64,000 nucleotides of DNA from Kitasatospora sp. NBC_01287. Its GTDB lineage: Bacteria; Actinomycetota; Actinomycetes; Streptomycetales; Streptomycetaceae. Below, one piece after another: positions 1 through 8,532 of this stretch. How positions within the stretch are numbered: position 1 is the stretch's first letter; the number at the start of each line of letters is the position of its first letter. The position numbers and the translations under genes are program-made. The DNA is taken from assembly GCF_026340565.1 (NCBI RefSeq), contig NZ_JAPEPB010000001.1, positions 1,302,001-1,366,000 of the forward strand, in the 5' to 3' direction. The notes beneath the pieces were generated by a model. That model made no database searches, was not told the DNA's origin, and worked only from the letters and a program-made list of their open reading frames with translations.

Positions 1-173
1 CCGAGGTCATCGCCAGGACCGCCATCGAGGTGGTCCTCGACCGGCTGCCCGACATCGACCTGGACGTCCCCGCCGGATCGCTCAGCCGCCGCCCCTCCCC
101 CTGGCTTCGCGGCCTGACGGAGCTGCCGGTGCGCTTCACCCCCACCCCCGCGCTTGGAGGCACGAGGTCATGA
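1..173 (+). CDS. Cytochrome P450, C-terminal end only (5' end outside window)
   Basis: The open frame starting at base 3 runs to a TGA at 171-173 and encodes about 56 residues. It matches the extreme C-terminus of bacterial class I P450s: a helix with ARTAIEVVLDRLPDIDL, then the strand RPSPWLRGLTELPVRF that closes these proteins. The heme-binding cysteine loop lies upstream of the window. The stop overlaps the next start in an ATGA, so the two P450s are translationally coupled and probably act in one pathway. Substrate cannot be judged from this fragment. Confidence 0.8.
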   Translation, partial: EVIARTAIEVVLDRLPDIDLDVPAGSLSRRPSPWLRGLTELPVRFTPTPALGGTRS

Positions 174-1405
174 CCAGCCCCACCACCGTCCCCGACGAGG
201 GACGCATCGCGCTCGACCCGTTCGTCACCGACCTGGACGCCGAGAGCGCGCGGCTGCGCGCCGCGGGCCCCCTCGCCGCGGTGGAGCTGCCGGGCGGGGT
301 GCCGGTGTGGGCCGTCACGCACCATGCCGAGGCGCGGCAGCTGCTGGCCGATCGGCGGCTGGTGAAGGACATCAACGTGTGGGGCGCCTGGCAGCGCGGT
401 GAGATACCGCAGGACTGGCCGCTGATCGGCCTGGCGAACCCCGGCCGCTCGATGCTGACCGTCGACGGCGAGGACCACCGCAGGCTGCGCACCCTGGTCG
501 CGCAGGCGCTCACCCCGCGCCGGGTGGAGCTGCTGCGCGGACACGTCACCGAGCTGACGAACGGGCTGCTCGACCGGCTCGCCGCGCACCCGCCGGAGGC
601 CGTCGTCGACCTGAAGGCCGAGTTCGCCTACCCGCTGCCGATGGAGGTGATCAGCGGGCTGATGGGCATCGACCCCGCCGACCATCCCCGGCTCAAGGTG
701 CTCTTCGAGAAGTTCTTCTCCACCCAGACCCCGCCCACGGAGGTCTTCGCGACGCTGGTCGAGCTGGGCGAGATGATGGCCAAGGTGGTCGCGGAGCGCC
801 GCGCCGCCCCTGGCGACGACCTCACCAGCGCGCTGATCCTGGCCTCCGAGGACGGCGACCGGCTGACCGACGAGGAGATCGTCAACACCCTCCAGCTGAT
901 GATCGCCGCCGGGCACGAGACGACCATCTCGCTGATCGTCAACGCGGTGGTCAACCTCTCCGGCCACCCCGAGCAGCTCGCCCTGGTCCGCTCCGGGGCG
1001 GTGGGTTGGGACGCGGTGATCGAGGAGACCCTGCGATGGTCCACCCCCACCTCGCACGTCCTGATCCGCTTCGCCACCGAGGACGTCCAGGTCGGCGAGA
1101 AGACCATCGCCGCGGGCGAGGCCCTGATCGTCTCCTACGCGGCGATCGGGCGCGACGAGCAGGCGCACGGTCCCACCGCGCAGGACTTCGACATCACCCG
1201 CTCGCCCAACCGCCACATCGCCTTCGGCCACGGCCCGCACGTCTGCCCCGGCTCGGCCCTCTCCCGCCTGGAGGCCGGCATCGCCCTGCCCACCCTGTAC
1301 GAGCGCTTCCCCGCGCTCGACCTGGCGGTGGACCGGACCGAGCTGCGCAACAAGCCGGTGGTCACCCAGAACGACCTCTACGAGCTGCCGGTGCGCCTGC
1401 GCTGA
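170..1405 (+). CDS. Cytochrome P450 monooxygenase
   Basis: 411 residues, the usual length for a soluble actinobacterial P450. The I-helix oxygen-binding motif AGHETT, the K-helix ExxR in EETLRW, and the heme loop FGHGPHVCPGSALSR with the cysteine thiolate ligand are all visible. It needs ferredoxin and ferredoxin reductase partners, and neither is seen here. The ATG overlaps the stop of the preceding P450 by four bases, and a GGAGG lies at 155-159. Paired P450s often tailor a secondary metabolite, but neighbours on the left are not in the window and the right side is a dead recombinase, so substrate is unknown. Confidence 0.93.
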   Translation: MTSPTTVPDEGRIALDPFVTDLDAESARLRAAGPLAAVELPGGVPVWAVTHHAEARQLLADRRLVKDINVWGAWQRGEIPQDWPLIGLANPGRSMLTVDGEDHRRLRTLVAQALTPRRVELLRGHVTELTNGLLDRLAAHPPEAVVDLKAEFAYPLPMEVISGLMGIDPADHPRLKVLFEKFFSTQTPPTEVFATLVELGEMMAKVVAERRAAPGDDLTSALILASEDGDRLTDEEIVNTLQLMIAAGHETTISLIVNAVVNLSGHPEQLALVRSGAVGWDAVIEETLRWSTPTSHVLIRFATEDVQVGEKTIAAGEALIVSYAAIGRDEQAHGPTAQDFDITRSPNRHIAFGHGPHVCPGSALSRLEAGIALPTLYERFPALDLAVDRTELRNKPVVTQNDLYELPVRLR

Positions 1406-1435
1406 CGCGGTGCCGGGCCGCCCTCGTCGTCACTT

Positions 1436-2640
1436 GTGCGGTTTCGGACATGTCCTTGCTACGTTCCAGCGGTGCGATCCAGACCAAGAGATCCGGGCGT
1501 GCTGGGCTGGCGGGTGTTCTTCACCCGGCGTGAGCTTGGGCTGCCGCAGGCAAGTACGGACGTGATGGTCGACGTTGCTGCTCTGGACGACTGGTTGGAC
1601 GAGTACGGGATCGGGGACGGCTCGCCGTACCTGATCGATCCGCTCGGCCGGTACGACGTCGACCTGAACGACTACTTCGTCACCATGCTCGCTAACGAGC
1701 CTGACACGACCCAAGCCGCCGTCGCCTACGACCTGAAGCGGTTCCTCAAGTTCCTGTGGGACAACCGGGGCCGCCGGAGCTGGAAGGCCGCCTCGCCGGA
1801 TGACCGGGCAGCCTTCAAACACTGGCGGCTGCACGACGCTGCCGGACCGAGAGTGGAAGCGACGACCTGGGACCGTGAGGTCGCCACGGTCAACCAGTTC
1901 TACCGCTGGGCCGTCGTCGAGGGGCACGCGGCACGGAACCCGTTCCGGCAGCGGGTATCCCGCAGCCGCGATCCACGTCGGCCCTCGGGTGAGCCGACCC
2001 CGGCCGAGGCCTCACACGAGGGGCGGCCCAACGACGTCGAGTGGCTGCCGCCCGCGACCTACCGCCTCTGGAGAGATACGGGAGTGCGCGGGTTCACCCC
2101 GCATGGCCTCCCCGACCGGTCGTTCCGCGGCCGGTTCGCATCACGGAACTCGGCCTTCACCGACTCGCTGATCCGCACCGGGCTGCGACTGTCCGAGCAG
2201 ACGAGCCTGAGCCTGTTCGAGCTGCCCGAGCCGGTGCCCGGGACGCTCAACTTCCGCACCTGGCTGCCCGAGGCGATCGCCAAGGGCGGATCGGCTCGAC
2301 GCATCTACTTCCCGGTGTCCTCGCTGAAGGACGTGTGGGACTACGTGGAGACAGACCGGGCGGAGGCTGTCGAAGTGGCGCGGGAGAAGGGCCTCTACGA
2401 ACGGATCCGCAAGCCGCTGATCGTCTCGGACCCGTGTAAGCCGGTGGTGGTGATCGACGGCGAACGCCTGCCGATCGGCCAGCTGGACCACCGCGAGCGC
2501 CGCCGGGTCCTGATCGAGACTCCCCAGGGGCTGGAGCCGGCGGCGCTCTGGTTGAACCGCCACGGCCTGCCAAGCCATCCGTCGGGCTGGCAGGAGATGT
2601 TCAAGACCGCCAACTCGCCTCGCAACACGCCGCCCCTACA
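1436..2640 (+). pseudogene. Tyrosine recombinase, N-terminal and partial catalytic region (truncated)
   Basis: From about 1565 the frame encodes a core-binding region (YDLKRFLKFLWDNRGRRSW, then EVATVNQFYRWAVVEG) and the start of a tyrosine-recombinase catalytic domain with the first arginine in LIRTGLRLSEQTSLS. The reading collapses near 2615, after FKTANS. The expected second half with the His-x-x-Arg and tyrosine box is missing, and the continuing frame to 3049 is low-complexity shadow. The start is uncertain: GTG at 1436 or ATG at 1565. It resembles the first recombinase of Tn554-like elements, which carry two recombinases and a small third protein. It cannot be catalytically active alone. 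Confidence 0.75.
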
Positions 2641-2912
2641 CAGTGATCGGACACGCCGATCAGACGCCCTGGCTGTTTCCAGGTCAACGCCCAGGCCAAC
2701 ACGTCAGCGCCGACCGGCTCGGCCTACGGTTGATCGCCGTCGGAATCCAACCAGGCCAGGCCAGGTCCACCGCCCTGTTCGCCCTCGCCGAGGAAGTCCC
2801 GGCCGCGATCCTGGCCCGCATGCTCGGCATCCACATCCAAGTCGCCGTCCAGTGGCAGAAGGCATCGGCCGGCGACTGGGCCGCCTATGCCGCCGCCGTC
2901 AGCCGCCGTTGA
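2613..2912 (+). pseudogene. Second tyrosine recombinase, C-terminal fragment fused to the first
   Basis: In the +3 frame from about 2613 a new coherent sequence starts (RRPYTVIGHADQTPWLFPG) and ends with ARMLGIHIQVAVQWQ then GDWAAYAAAVSRR and a stop at 2912. This is the C-terminal end typical of a different actinobacterial integrase group. It abuts the preceding fragment out of frame, so the junction at about 2613-2640 joins two different recombinase genes by deletion. There is no ribosome binding site of its own. Confidence 0.65.
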
Positions 2913-2979
2913 CCACCCAGAACGAGCGGGTGGAACGGCAGCGGGAGCGGCTTCTTATCCTCGAAGGGCGGATAGGGCT

Positions 2980-4194
2980 CTACGGGGTGGCGGCGTCGGA
3001 CGACGGGGAAGCGGGCCACGGGACGGTGGTCTCGGCTGCGACCTCGTAGTCGACGCCGGGAACGTCCCAGCCGTAGAGCTGGCCGACCTGGTCGCGGAAC
3101 CAACCAGTGTCCGCGCTGGTGGCAATGGTGTCGGCGTCGACCTGGTCCCACGCGGCGCGGACGGCAGCCTGAACCCCGGGGTCCATCTCCCAGTCGTCCA
3201 GCCGGATGCGGTCTTGGTCGTCCAGGTCGAGTTCGGCGTCACCGGCGAGCTGGTTCCACACGGCCGCTGCCTGGTCGACGGTGGCCTGCCAGCTGTCACC
3301 GGTAACGCGGTGAAGGATGCTGGTGTAGAGCGCGATGCTTGGGATGGCGGTGGAGGCCTGGGTGACGGCCGCGCCGGCGACGACGGTGTAGGCGTGGCCT
3401 GTGCCCTTGAGCTGGGTGTTGATGGCGCGGGCGGTTTCTTCCAGATGCTGCTTGGCAGCGCCGATGGTTCCGGCCCGGTAGATGGGGGCGGTGATGTCGG
3501 ATCCGACGTACGAGAGGGCGACGGTCTGGAAGCCGTCGGCGAGCAGGCCTTTGGACTGCAGGGTGTCGATCCACATCTGCCAGTCGGCGCCGCCCATGAC
3601 CTGCACGGTCGCCTCGCGCTCGGCCTCGTCCGCGGCCTGCAGGTGCAACTCGCCGATCCGCGGGAGGCCGTCCTCGAACACGAGGGTTTTGGCCTGGTAG
3701 TCGGTGCCGAGCGGCTTGATGACGGAGTGGTGGACCTCCCCGGTCAGCGAGTCCGTGCGACGCGGGGCCGCGATGCTGTAGACGAGCAGGTCGATCTTGC
3801 CGAAGCGGGCGGCGAGCTGGTCAGTGGCCTCGTCCTTGACGCCCTCGGAGAAGGCGTCGCCGTTGAGGAAGGTGAAGTCAGCGCCGGCCTCGGCGGCGAG
3901 CTCGGCGGTCCGCGCGGTGCGGTACCAGCCCGCGCTGGCGGTGCGGCGCTCGGTTGCGGTGGACTCGAAGGCGATGCCGAGTCCGCGCATCCGGTGGGTA
4001 CGCAGGCCAACCAGGGTCGCAGCCAGTCCGTAGCCGGCGCTGGAGCCGATGACGAGGGCGACCGGGCCGGGCCGGCCGCCAGCGGAGTCTGGTAGCCGCT
4101 GCCACATGCGGTCAACCACCGTCTTGCAGCCGGTCGGATGGCTGTTGACGTAGAGGTAGCCGCGGTTACCTGGCTTGATCTCGCGGAGGCTCAC
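2980..4194 (-). CDS. fabV: Trans-2-enoyl-ACP/CoA reductase, FabV type
   Basis: 404 residues from the GTG at 4194, the normal FabV length. It starts with an IKPGNRGYLYVNSHPTGC block that matches FabV N-termini. A Rossmann loop LVIGSSAGYGLAA, then AFE, NGDAFS and YSIAAPRRT, and the catalytic Y-x8-K in IYRAGTIGAAK are all in place. GGADWQMWID and VTQASTAIPSIALY are further family blocks. FabV uses NADH to reduce enoyl thioesters at the end of each fatty-acid elongation cycle; some members tolerate triclosan. The start overlaps the stop of the dead acyl carrier protein gene upstream (GAGTGAGC), so the two formed an operon. It lies between recombinase remnants and looks like transferred cargo. The extra in-frame codons upstream of 4194 belong to the ACP remnant. 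Confidence 0.9.
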   Translation of the reverse strand: MSLREIKPGNRGYLYVNSHPTGCKTVVDRMWQRLPDSAGGRPGPVALVIGSSAGYGLAATLVGLRTHRMRGLGIAFESTATERRTASAGWYRTARTAELAAEAGADFTFLNGDAFSEGVKDEATDQLAARFGKIDLLVYSIAAPRRTDSLTGEVHHSVIKPLGTDYQAKTLVFEDGLPRIGELHLQAADEAEREATVQVMGGADWQMWIDTLQSKGLLADGFQTVALSYVGSDITAPIYRAGTIGAAKQHLEETARAINTQLKGTGHAYTVVAGAAVTQASTAIPSIALYTSILHRVTGDSWQATVDQAAAVWNQLAGDAELDLDDQDRIRLDDWEMDPGVQAAVRAAWDQVDADTIATSADTGWFRDQVGQLYGWDVPGVDYEVAAETTVPWPASPSSDAATP

Positions 4195-4472
4195 TCGGGG
4201 GGTCCTTCGGGTGCGGGGAGCGTGGTCTCCGCGGCAGTGAGCGGTTCCACGCAGCGGCGGATGTCGTCGACGGTTTCCAGCTAGCCGGTGGCCTCGTCGG
4301 GGATGACGATGCCGAACGTGCCCTCCAAGGCGGTGACCAGGCGAGGCTGTCGATGCCCCGGGTCTCGTTCTGGATGAGCCCTGCTCACATCCTCGGTGAG
4401 CGTGGCCCAACCGGTGATGGTGATCTTCGCTAGAAGTGGCCGCAGATTCTTGTCGGTGTCCTATTCGGTCAT
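4191..4472 (-). pseudogene. Acyl carrier protein pseudogene upstream of fabV
   Basis: Read on the minus strand from the ATG at 4472, the DNA gives MTE then a TAG, then DTDKNLRPLLAKI. After a shift of frame comes NETRGIDSLA, carrying the phosphopantetheine DSL motif (Ser codon at 4346-4348). After another shift comes LVTALEGTFGIVIPDEATG, a second TAG, then ETVDDIRRCVEPLTAAE and a TGA at 4191-4193. Helix II, the DEATG acidic turn and the final helix are those of a carrier protein. Two in-frame stops and two frameshifts make it dead as read. The TGA overlaps the fabV GTG. It is too short and broken to appear as an open frame. Errors in the sequence could explain one lesion, hardly four. Confidence 0.8.
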
Positions 4473-4859
4473 GTCACACCGCCTGACGGGTCTGGACGCG
4501 GGAGAACAGCGCCTCAGTGGGGACCGCCGGCATGCTGCTGGGGGCGGCGGGCCGACCAGTGCGGGGCCACGGGCTACGGCAGTCGGCACCGCCGGAGCCT
4601 GTTGAGCAGCGGGAGTTGGGGTATCGGTCGCGGCGATCTTCGCCCGCAGCGGCGGCGTGCAGGCCCGGGACCTGGACCGACATCACGAGTTCAAGTTCAG
4701 TAGCGCCTGGCATGTCGCGGACCACGCCGCCCTGGCTCGGGCTCCGACTTCGATGCCGTCCTCAGGCCAGGATTACTCCCTCATGCACCGATCATGGCAC
4801 GGGAGTGACAGGCATTCAGAGGGTTCCAATACCCGACTCCACCATTAGGCACCTCCAGC
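4473..4859. other. Gene-poor stretch inside the dead element
   Basis: No convincing gene is seen. A minus-strand open frame ends with TGA just before the ACP ATG and could be the 3' end of another lost operon gene, but its composition (many Arg, Ser, Pro) is not protein-like. No RNA or palindrome was recognised. Confidence 0.4.
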
Positions 4860-5384
4860 TCCGGGTTCCGCGACGAAGTCGAATCCGAGGAGGCCATCGC
4901 CCGCGGCGAGAAGCTCGGCGATCTGATCATCAGCGACGAGTTCCACCGACTCACCGGGCCGGCCGCGGCGGAGGCGGAGAGCCGCCTCGCCGAGTTCGAG
5001 CGCCACGTCCACTTCCAGGGCAAGGTGATCAACGACCCGAAGCGGCTCCAGCGCCACATGGCTCGACACGACCCGCACATCTACCCAGGCCAGTACGTCA
5101 CCTGCGTCCACAACCCCGACCGGGCCCTGTGCCGCCGGGACGATGGTGGGAACGGTCCCTCGCTGCCGGATTGCCAGCCCCTGCGCTGCCGCAACGTCGC
5201 CCTGTCCATCGAGAACACCGGCCACCTGCGAGCAGCCCTGGACGCTCACGACCAGGAGCTCGCCCAAGCGGACCGGCTGGCACCGTTCGTTCGGCACCGG
5301 CTCCAAGCCCGCCGGCAGGAGCTCGCCGACTTCCTCGCCGAAACCGTCGGCACCGACCCGGACACTGTGACGGAGAACCCGTGA
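4860..5384 (+). pseudogene. Large recombinase (TnpB-like), C-terminal fragment
   Basis: The frame is open only after a TGA at 4806-4808. Coherent sequence starts at SGFRDEVESEEAIARGEK and continues with GKVINDPKRLQRHMARHDP, then YPGQYVTCVHNPDRALCRR and LPDCQPLRCRNVALS, with paired cysteines that look like a metal site. This is the tail that follows the catalytic domain in the large recombinase of Tn554-like trios. The catalytic core is absent, probably lost when the fabV segment came in or in later deletion. The stop at 5382-5384 overlaps the GTG of the next gene, the organisation expected of the intact element. Confidence 0.65.
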
Positions 5385-5800
5385 GCCCTCACTTGCCCAC
5401 CGACGCGCAAGTCCGAACCGCGATGGAAACCGAACTCGCCGAGAGCAAGGCCGTCGGCCGACGCGCCACCGTCACCAACGTTGAGAAGCACCTCCGTGTC
5501 ACCCACGCGACCTTCTACCGCAACTACCCGGAGCTGATCGCCTGGTTCAAGAGCCGACTCGACGACCGACACCGCTCGGCCACGGCGCCGAAGAACAGTG
5601 CCCGGCCCGACGACGAGACAGCCCGCCTCCGGCGGGAGAACAGCGACCTGCGCAAGCTGGTCCGCATCTACGCCGAGGCGATCCGCCAGCTGACCGTCGA
5701 CAAGGCCGCCCTGGAGGACGAGCTGCAAGCACTGAGCAGCGTGACCAGCCTCACCGAACACCGCCGTGCCCATGACGGCGGAGTCGGCCCCCTGCTGTGA
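5381..5800 (+). CDS. Small coiled-coil partner of a recombinase trio (TnpC-like, probably DUF6262)
   Basis: 139 residues from a GTG that overlaps the preceding stop. The N-terminal half has a helix-turn-helix-like stretch (RRATVTNVEKHLRVTHATFYRNYPEL, quoted as blocks RRATVTNVEKHL and ATFYRNYPEL). The C-terminal half is a heptad coiled coil (ETARLRRENSDLRKL, AIRQLTVDKAALEDEL). This is the layout of the small third protein of Tn554-like transposons, thought to assist or orient the two recombinases. It is the only apparently intact member here; with both recombinases broken it probably has no function. The exact family name is from memory. Confidence 0.65.
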   Translation: MSPHLPTDAQVRTAMETELAESKAVGRRATVTNVEKHLRVTHATFYRNYPELIAWFKSRLDDRHRSATAPKNSARPDDETARLRRENSDLRKLVRIYAEAIRQLTVDKAALEDELQALSSVTSLTEHRRAHDGGVGPLL

Positions 5801-5880
5801 CAGCTTGAACCCGGCCTGCAGAAGCTTCTGGATGTCACGCCGACTGGCACACATTCCAGTGCCGGATAGCCAGCGGACGT

Positions 5881-8532
5881 CTACCCTCCGGCTGATGCCC
5901 CGGCCAGCACCTCTCGTAGGGCCCGTGCCTCCTTCACCACCCGGCTCGATCCACCGCGCCCGGCCGTCTCCGACACCTCGGCGATCGGTCCGCGCGAGCC
6001 GCTGCGCCGCGCGCAGTCGGCTGCCACCGCGAGCAGCTCGCCAACGCCCCGTGCGGGCGTTGCCCTGAGCAGTTGCGGCAGGGCTGCGGCCAGCACCGAC
6101 CACACCGTGCCGTACGCACCCGTCGCGGCGGCGGCCCGTACGGAGTCGGTGAGCCGGTTGGCCTTCACCGCCCCGATCAGCACCAGCTCCGCCAGCTCCT
6201 GCCCGAGCAGCGGGCCGTCCAGGTCGCCCTGGGCTGCGAGCACCAGCAGGGCGTCCACCGCGGCGGTGCGGTCCTCGGGCCGCCGGGCGCCCAGCCCGTA
6301 CCCGACGGCCAGGTGGACGGCCGGGCCCGCCGGGCCGCCGGCCTCGACGAGGTGGGGAAGCAGTTCGGCGGCGCCCCGGTCCTCGGTGTGGGCGAACGCG
6401 TCGAGCAGCCGGGCAGCCAGTTCCTCACGGTGGTTGGGCAGGGCCGCGAGCCAGAGCCGGGGCGGCGTGCCGTGCCGGTACCGGATCGTCCGCAGCCCCG
6501 AGTGGACGAGCGGACCGACCAGTTCGACGAAGTCGGCGGCCAGTTGGCCGTCCACCCCGTCGCGCTGATCGGCGGACTCCTCGCCGGGCTGGTCGATCAC
6601 GGTCAGCACGACGCCCTCGAACTCGTGCACCCGCCAATGGCCCTCAAGGTCCTGCGCCGGGGCGAACCGCCTACGGGTGGACCGCTGCGCGGGCAGCCCG
6701 CGCGAGCGGAGCCAGCGCGCCGCGTACTGCCCGGCCGGCGATCCGAGCCGCTCGGCGGCGACCAGCACCTCGGTGTCCTCGGTGGGCACCACGCGCAGCA
6801 GCGCCTGCGAGAGGTCGGCGGCCCCAGGTTCCGCACCGGCTGCCTCATAGGCGGCGAGACGGTCGACCAGCGTCGCCGCGTCCAGCGCTCCGGTAGCGGA
6901 GGTCGGAGTGGCGAGCAGGAAGGGCATGTTGCCGGTCCGGATCCGGTCGGCCGCCTCCTCCAGCCGGCCGGCCAGCACGTCACCGAACTCGGTGCCGAAG
7001 CCGGGGCTGCGCAGCGGCTCGGGGGTCGCTCGCCCGGCTGCCGCCAGGGCGACGTGCAGGACGGCCCGCGGCGAGCAGTCCGCCCAGCGGTGCGTGCCGC
7101 TCCACGCGTGGGCGCGCAGCACCGGCTCCAGCGCCCGGGCGAGCGCCGGGCGGTCCCGGTGGGTGTGCCGGACCAAGCCGTCGAGGACGCGTTCGAAGGC
7201 CGCCGCGTCCGGGTCTCCGGCGAGGACCGCGCCGAGCTCCTCGGCGACCTCCTCCACACTGTCCAGCGGGCCAGGCACCGGCACGGGCAGTAGCACCGGC
7301 GGCAGCAGCTCCCGATACGCCTCGGCGGGCGCGGGAAGGTCGCCACCGAAGAGTTCCCCGGCCCGTGCGGTGTGCGCCGGGCTGAGCAGTTCGGCGGCCG
7401 CTCGCAACTGCGGGAGCACCGCCGTTCCGGCCGCGGGGAGGTGGCGGGCCGTCACCTGCAGGGCCCGGCCCTGCAGGTCGGGGTCGGGGTGGCCGAAGGC
7501 GCGAGCCGTCGCGAGCACCACCTCACCGGAACGGGCCGGGTCGCGCCGCGCAGCCTCGTCCAGCCAGCCGAGCTGGGCGCGGACGAGCTTCTTCTCGGTG
7601 CGCAGGAGCACCGTCGCCGAGGCCTCGGCGAGCAGGCCGGGAGCCAGCAGGCCCGCCTCGTCGAGGTCGGCCAGCACCTGCTGGGCGTGCGCGGCGACGG
7701 TGGGGAGCGCGTCGAGCAGCGCGAAGTAGTTTCTGGCCCGGGCCGTTCTCTCCTCGGCGGTCGGGGCGAAGATCTGCAGCAGCTTCAGGAAGCCGCGCTG
7801 ATCGCTGGTCCGCCCGCCCCGCGCCAGCCGGGCCAGGCAGAGGTCAATCAGCTCCCCCCGGTCCAGCATGCCCTGCTCGGCCAGCCGGACCAGGCAGGTC
7901 GGCCACCAGTCCTCGGGGCGCTGCTCGTTCCCCGGGCCGTCGAGCATGGGGCCGATCTCGTCGAGCTCGAACAACCGTGGCGTCAGGAGCGGCACGAACG
8001 GGTCCTTCGACAGCCGTTCCCACAGGGTCTTACCGGTCACGACGACGATCGGGTTCCGGTGGGAGGCGTACGTCCAGGTCCGGCCGCGGAACCACTGCGT
8101 GACGAAGCCGTCCGAGGTCGGCACGTCGCAGCCGGTCGTCAGCACCAGGTGCTCCAGCAGGTGGTACTTCCTCGTCGCCCAGGAGGTGGCCCGCCGCTCG
8201 GCCAGTTTGGCGACCAGCGCGCTGCGCCATTCCAGCGGCTGGCTCTCGATCGCCGTCAGCAGGGCGGGCTGATCCCAGCTGTCGTCCAGCCTGAACCCCG
8301 GGCCGCTCATGCTCAGCCAGGCGGCCGCCGAGGTGGCGGCAGTGTGGCAGCCGGCCCCCGCGACCATCAGCGCCTGGAGGACGCCGCGCTTGAGCCACCA
8401 CTCCTCGCCGATCTCCTGACGGATCTCCTTCAGCTCCGCGATGCAGTCACGTCGCTGGGCTGGCGTCAACCCGGCCAGTTCCCGGACCACACCGTCGGCG
8501 TCTCCCGCCCGCACCCGCTCGATCAGCGTCAT
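5881..8532 (-). CDS. DUF6493-like large protein paired with a SWIM protein
   Basis: 883 residues, from the ATG at 8532 that overlaps the TGA of the SWIM gene (ATGA). The N-terminus reads MTLIERVRAGDADGVVRELA. The rest is mostly alpha-helical, rich in Leu and Ala, with HEAT-like spacing and no catalytic motif that I recognise. In actinobacteria such proteins sit next to a SWIM zinc-finger protein, often near MoxR ATPase, DUF5682 and VWA genes. Those partners are not in this window. The family name is recalled from context, not searched. Function unknown; a scaffold in a multi-protein complex is plausible. Confidence 0.65.
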   Translation of the reverse strand: MTLIERVRAGDADGVVRELAGLTPAQRRDCIAELKEIRQEIGEEWWLKRGVLQALMVAGAGCHTAATSAAAWLSMSGPGFRLDDSWDQPALLTAIESQPLEWRSALVAKLAERRATSWATRKYHLLEHLVLTTGCDVPTSDGFVTQWFRGRTWTYASHRNPIVVVTGKTLWERLSKDPFVPLLTPRLFELDEIGPMLDGPGNEQRPEDWWPTCLVRLAEQGMLDRGELIDLCLARLARGGRTSDQRGFLKLLQIFAPTAEERTARARNYFALLDALPTVAAHAQQVLADLDEAGLLAPGLLAEASATVLLRTEKKLVRAQLGWLDEAARRDPARSGEVVLATARAFGHPDPDLQGRALQVTARHLPAAGTAVLPQLRAAAELLSPAHTARAGELFGGDLPAPAEAYRELLPPVLLPVPVPGPLDSVEEVAEELGAVLAGDPDAAAFERVLDGLVRHTHRDRPALARALEPVLRAHAWSGTHRWADCSPRAVLHVALAAAGRATPEPLRSPGFGTEFGDVLAGRLEEAADRIRTGNMPFLLATPTSATGALDAATLVDRLAAYEAAGAEPGAADLSQALLRVVPTEDTEVLVAAERLGSPAGQYAARWLRSRGLPAQRSTRRRFAPAQDLEGHWRVHEFEGVVLTVIDQPGEESADQRDGVDGQLAADFVELVGPLVHSGLRTIRYRHGTPPRLWLAALPNHREELAARLLDAFAHTEDRGAAELLPHLVEAGGPAGPAVHLAVGYGLGARRPEDRTAAVDALLVLAAQGDLDGPLLGQELAELVLIGAVKANRLTDSVRAAAATGAYGTVWSVLAAALPQLLRATPARGVGELLAVAADCARRSGSRGPIAEVSETAGRGGSSRVVKEARALREVLAGASAGG

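Noticed and set aside
1434..1462. Promoter with TACGTT upstream of the recombinase remnant
   Set aside because: The nearest TTG-type -35 is 20 bases away, outside the normal spacing, and no intact gene follows.
2887..4095. 402-codon plus-strand frame opposite fabV
   Set aside because: Gly/Val/Asp-rich shadow of a well-supported FabV protein on the other strand.
4474..4725. Minus-strand 83-codon frame upstream of the ACP remnant as a gene
   Set aside because: No domain recognised and the composition resembles a shadow; left as an unassigned stretch.
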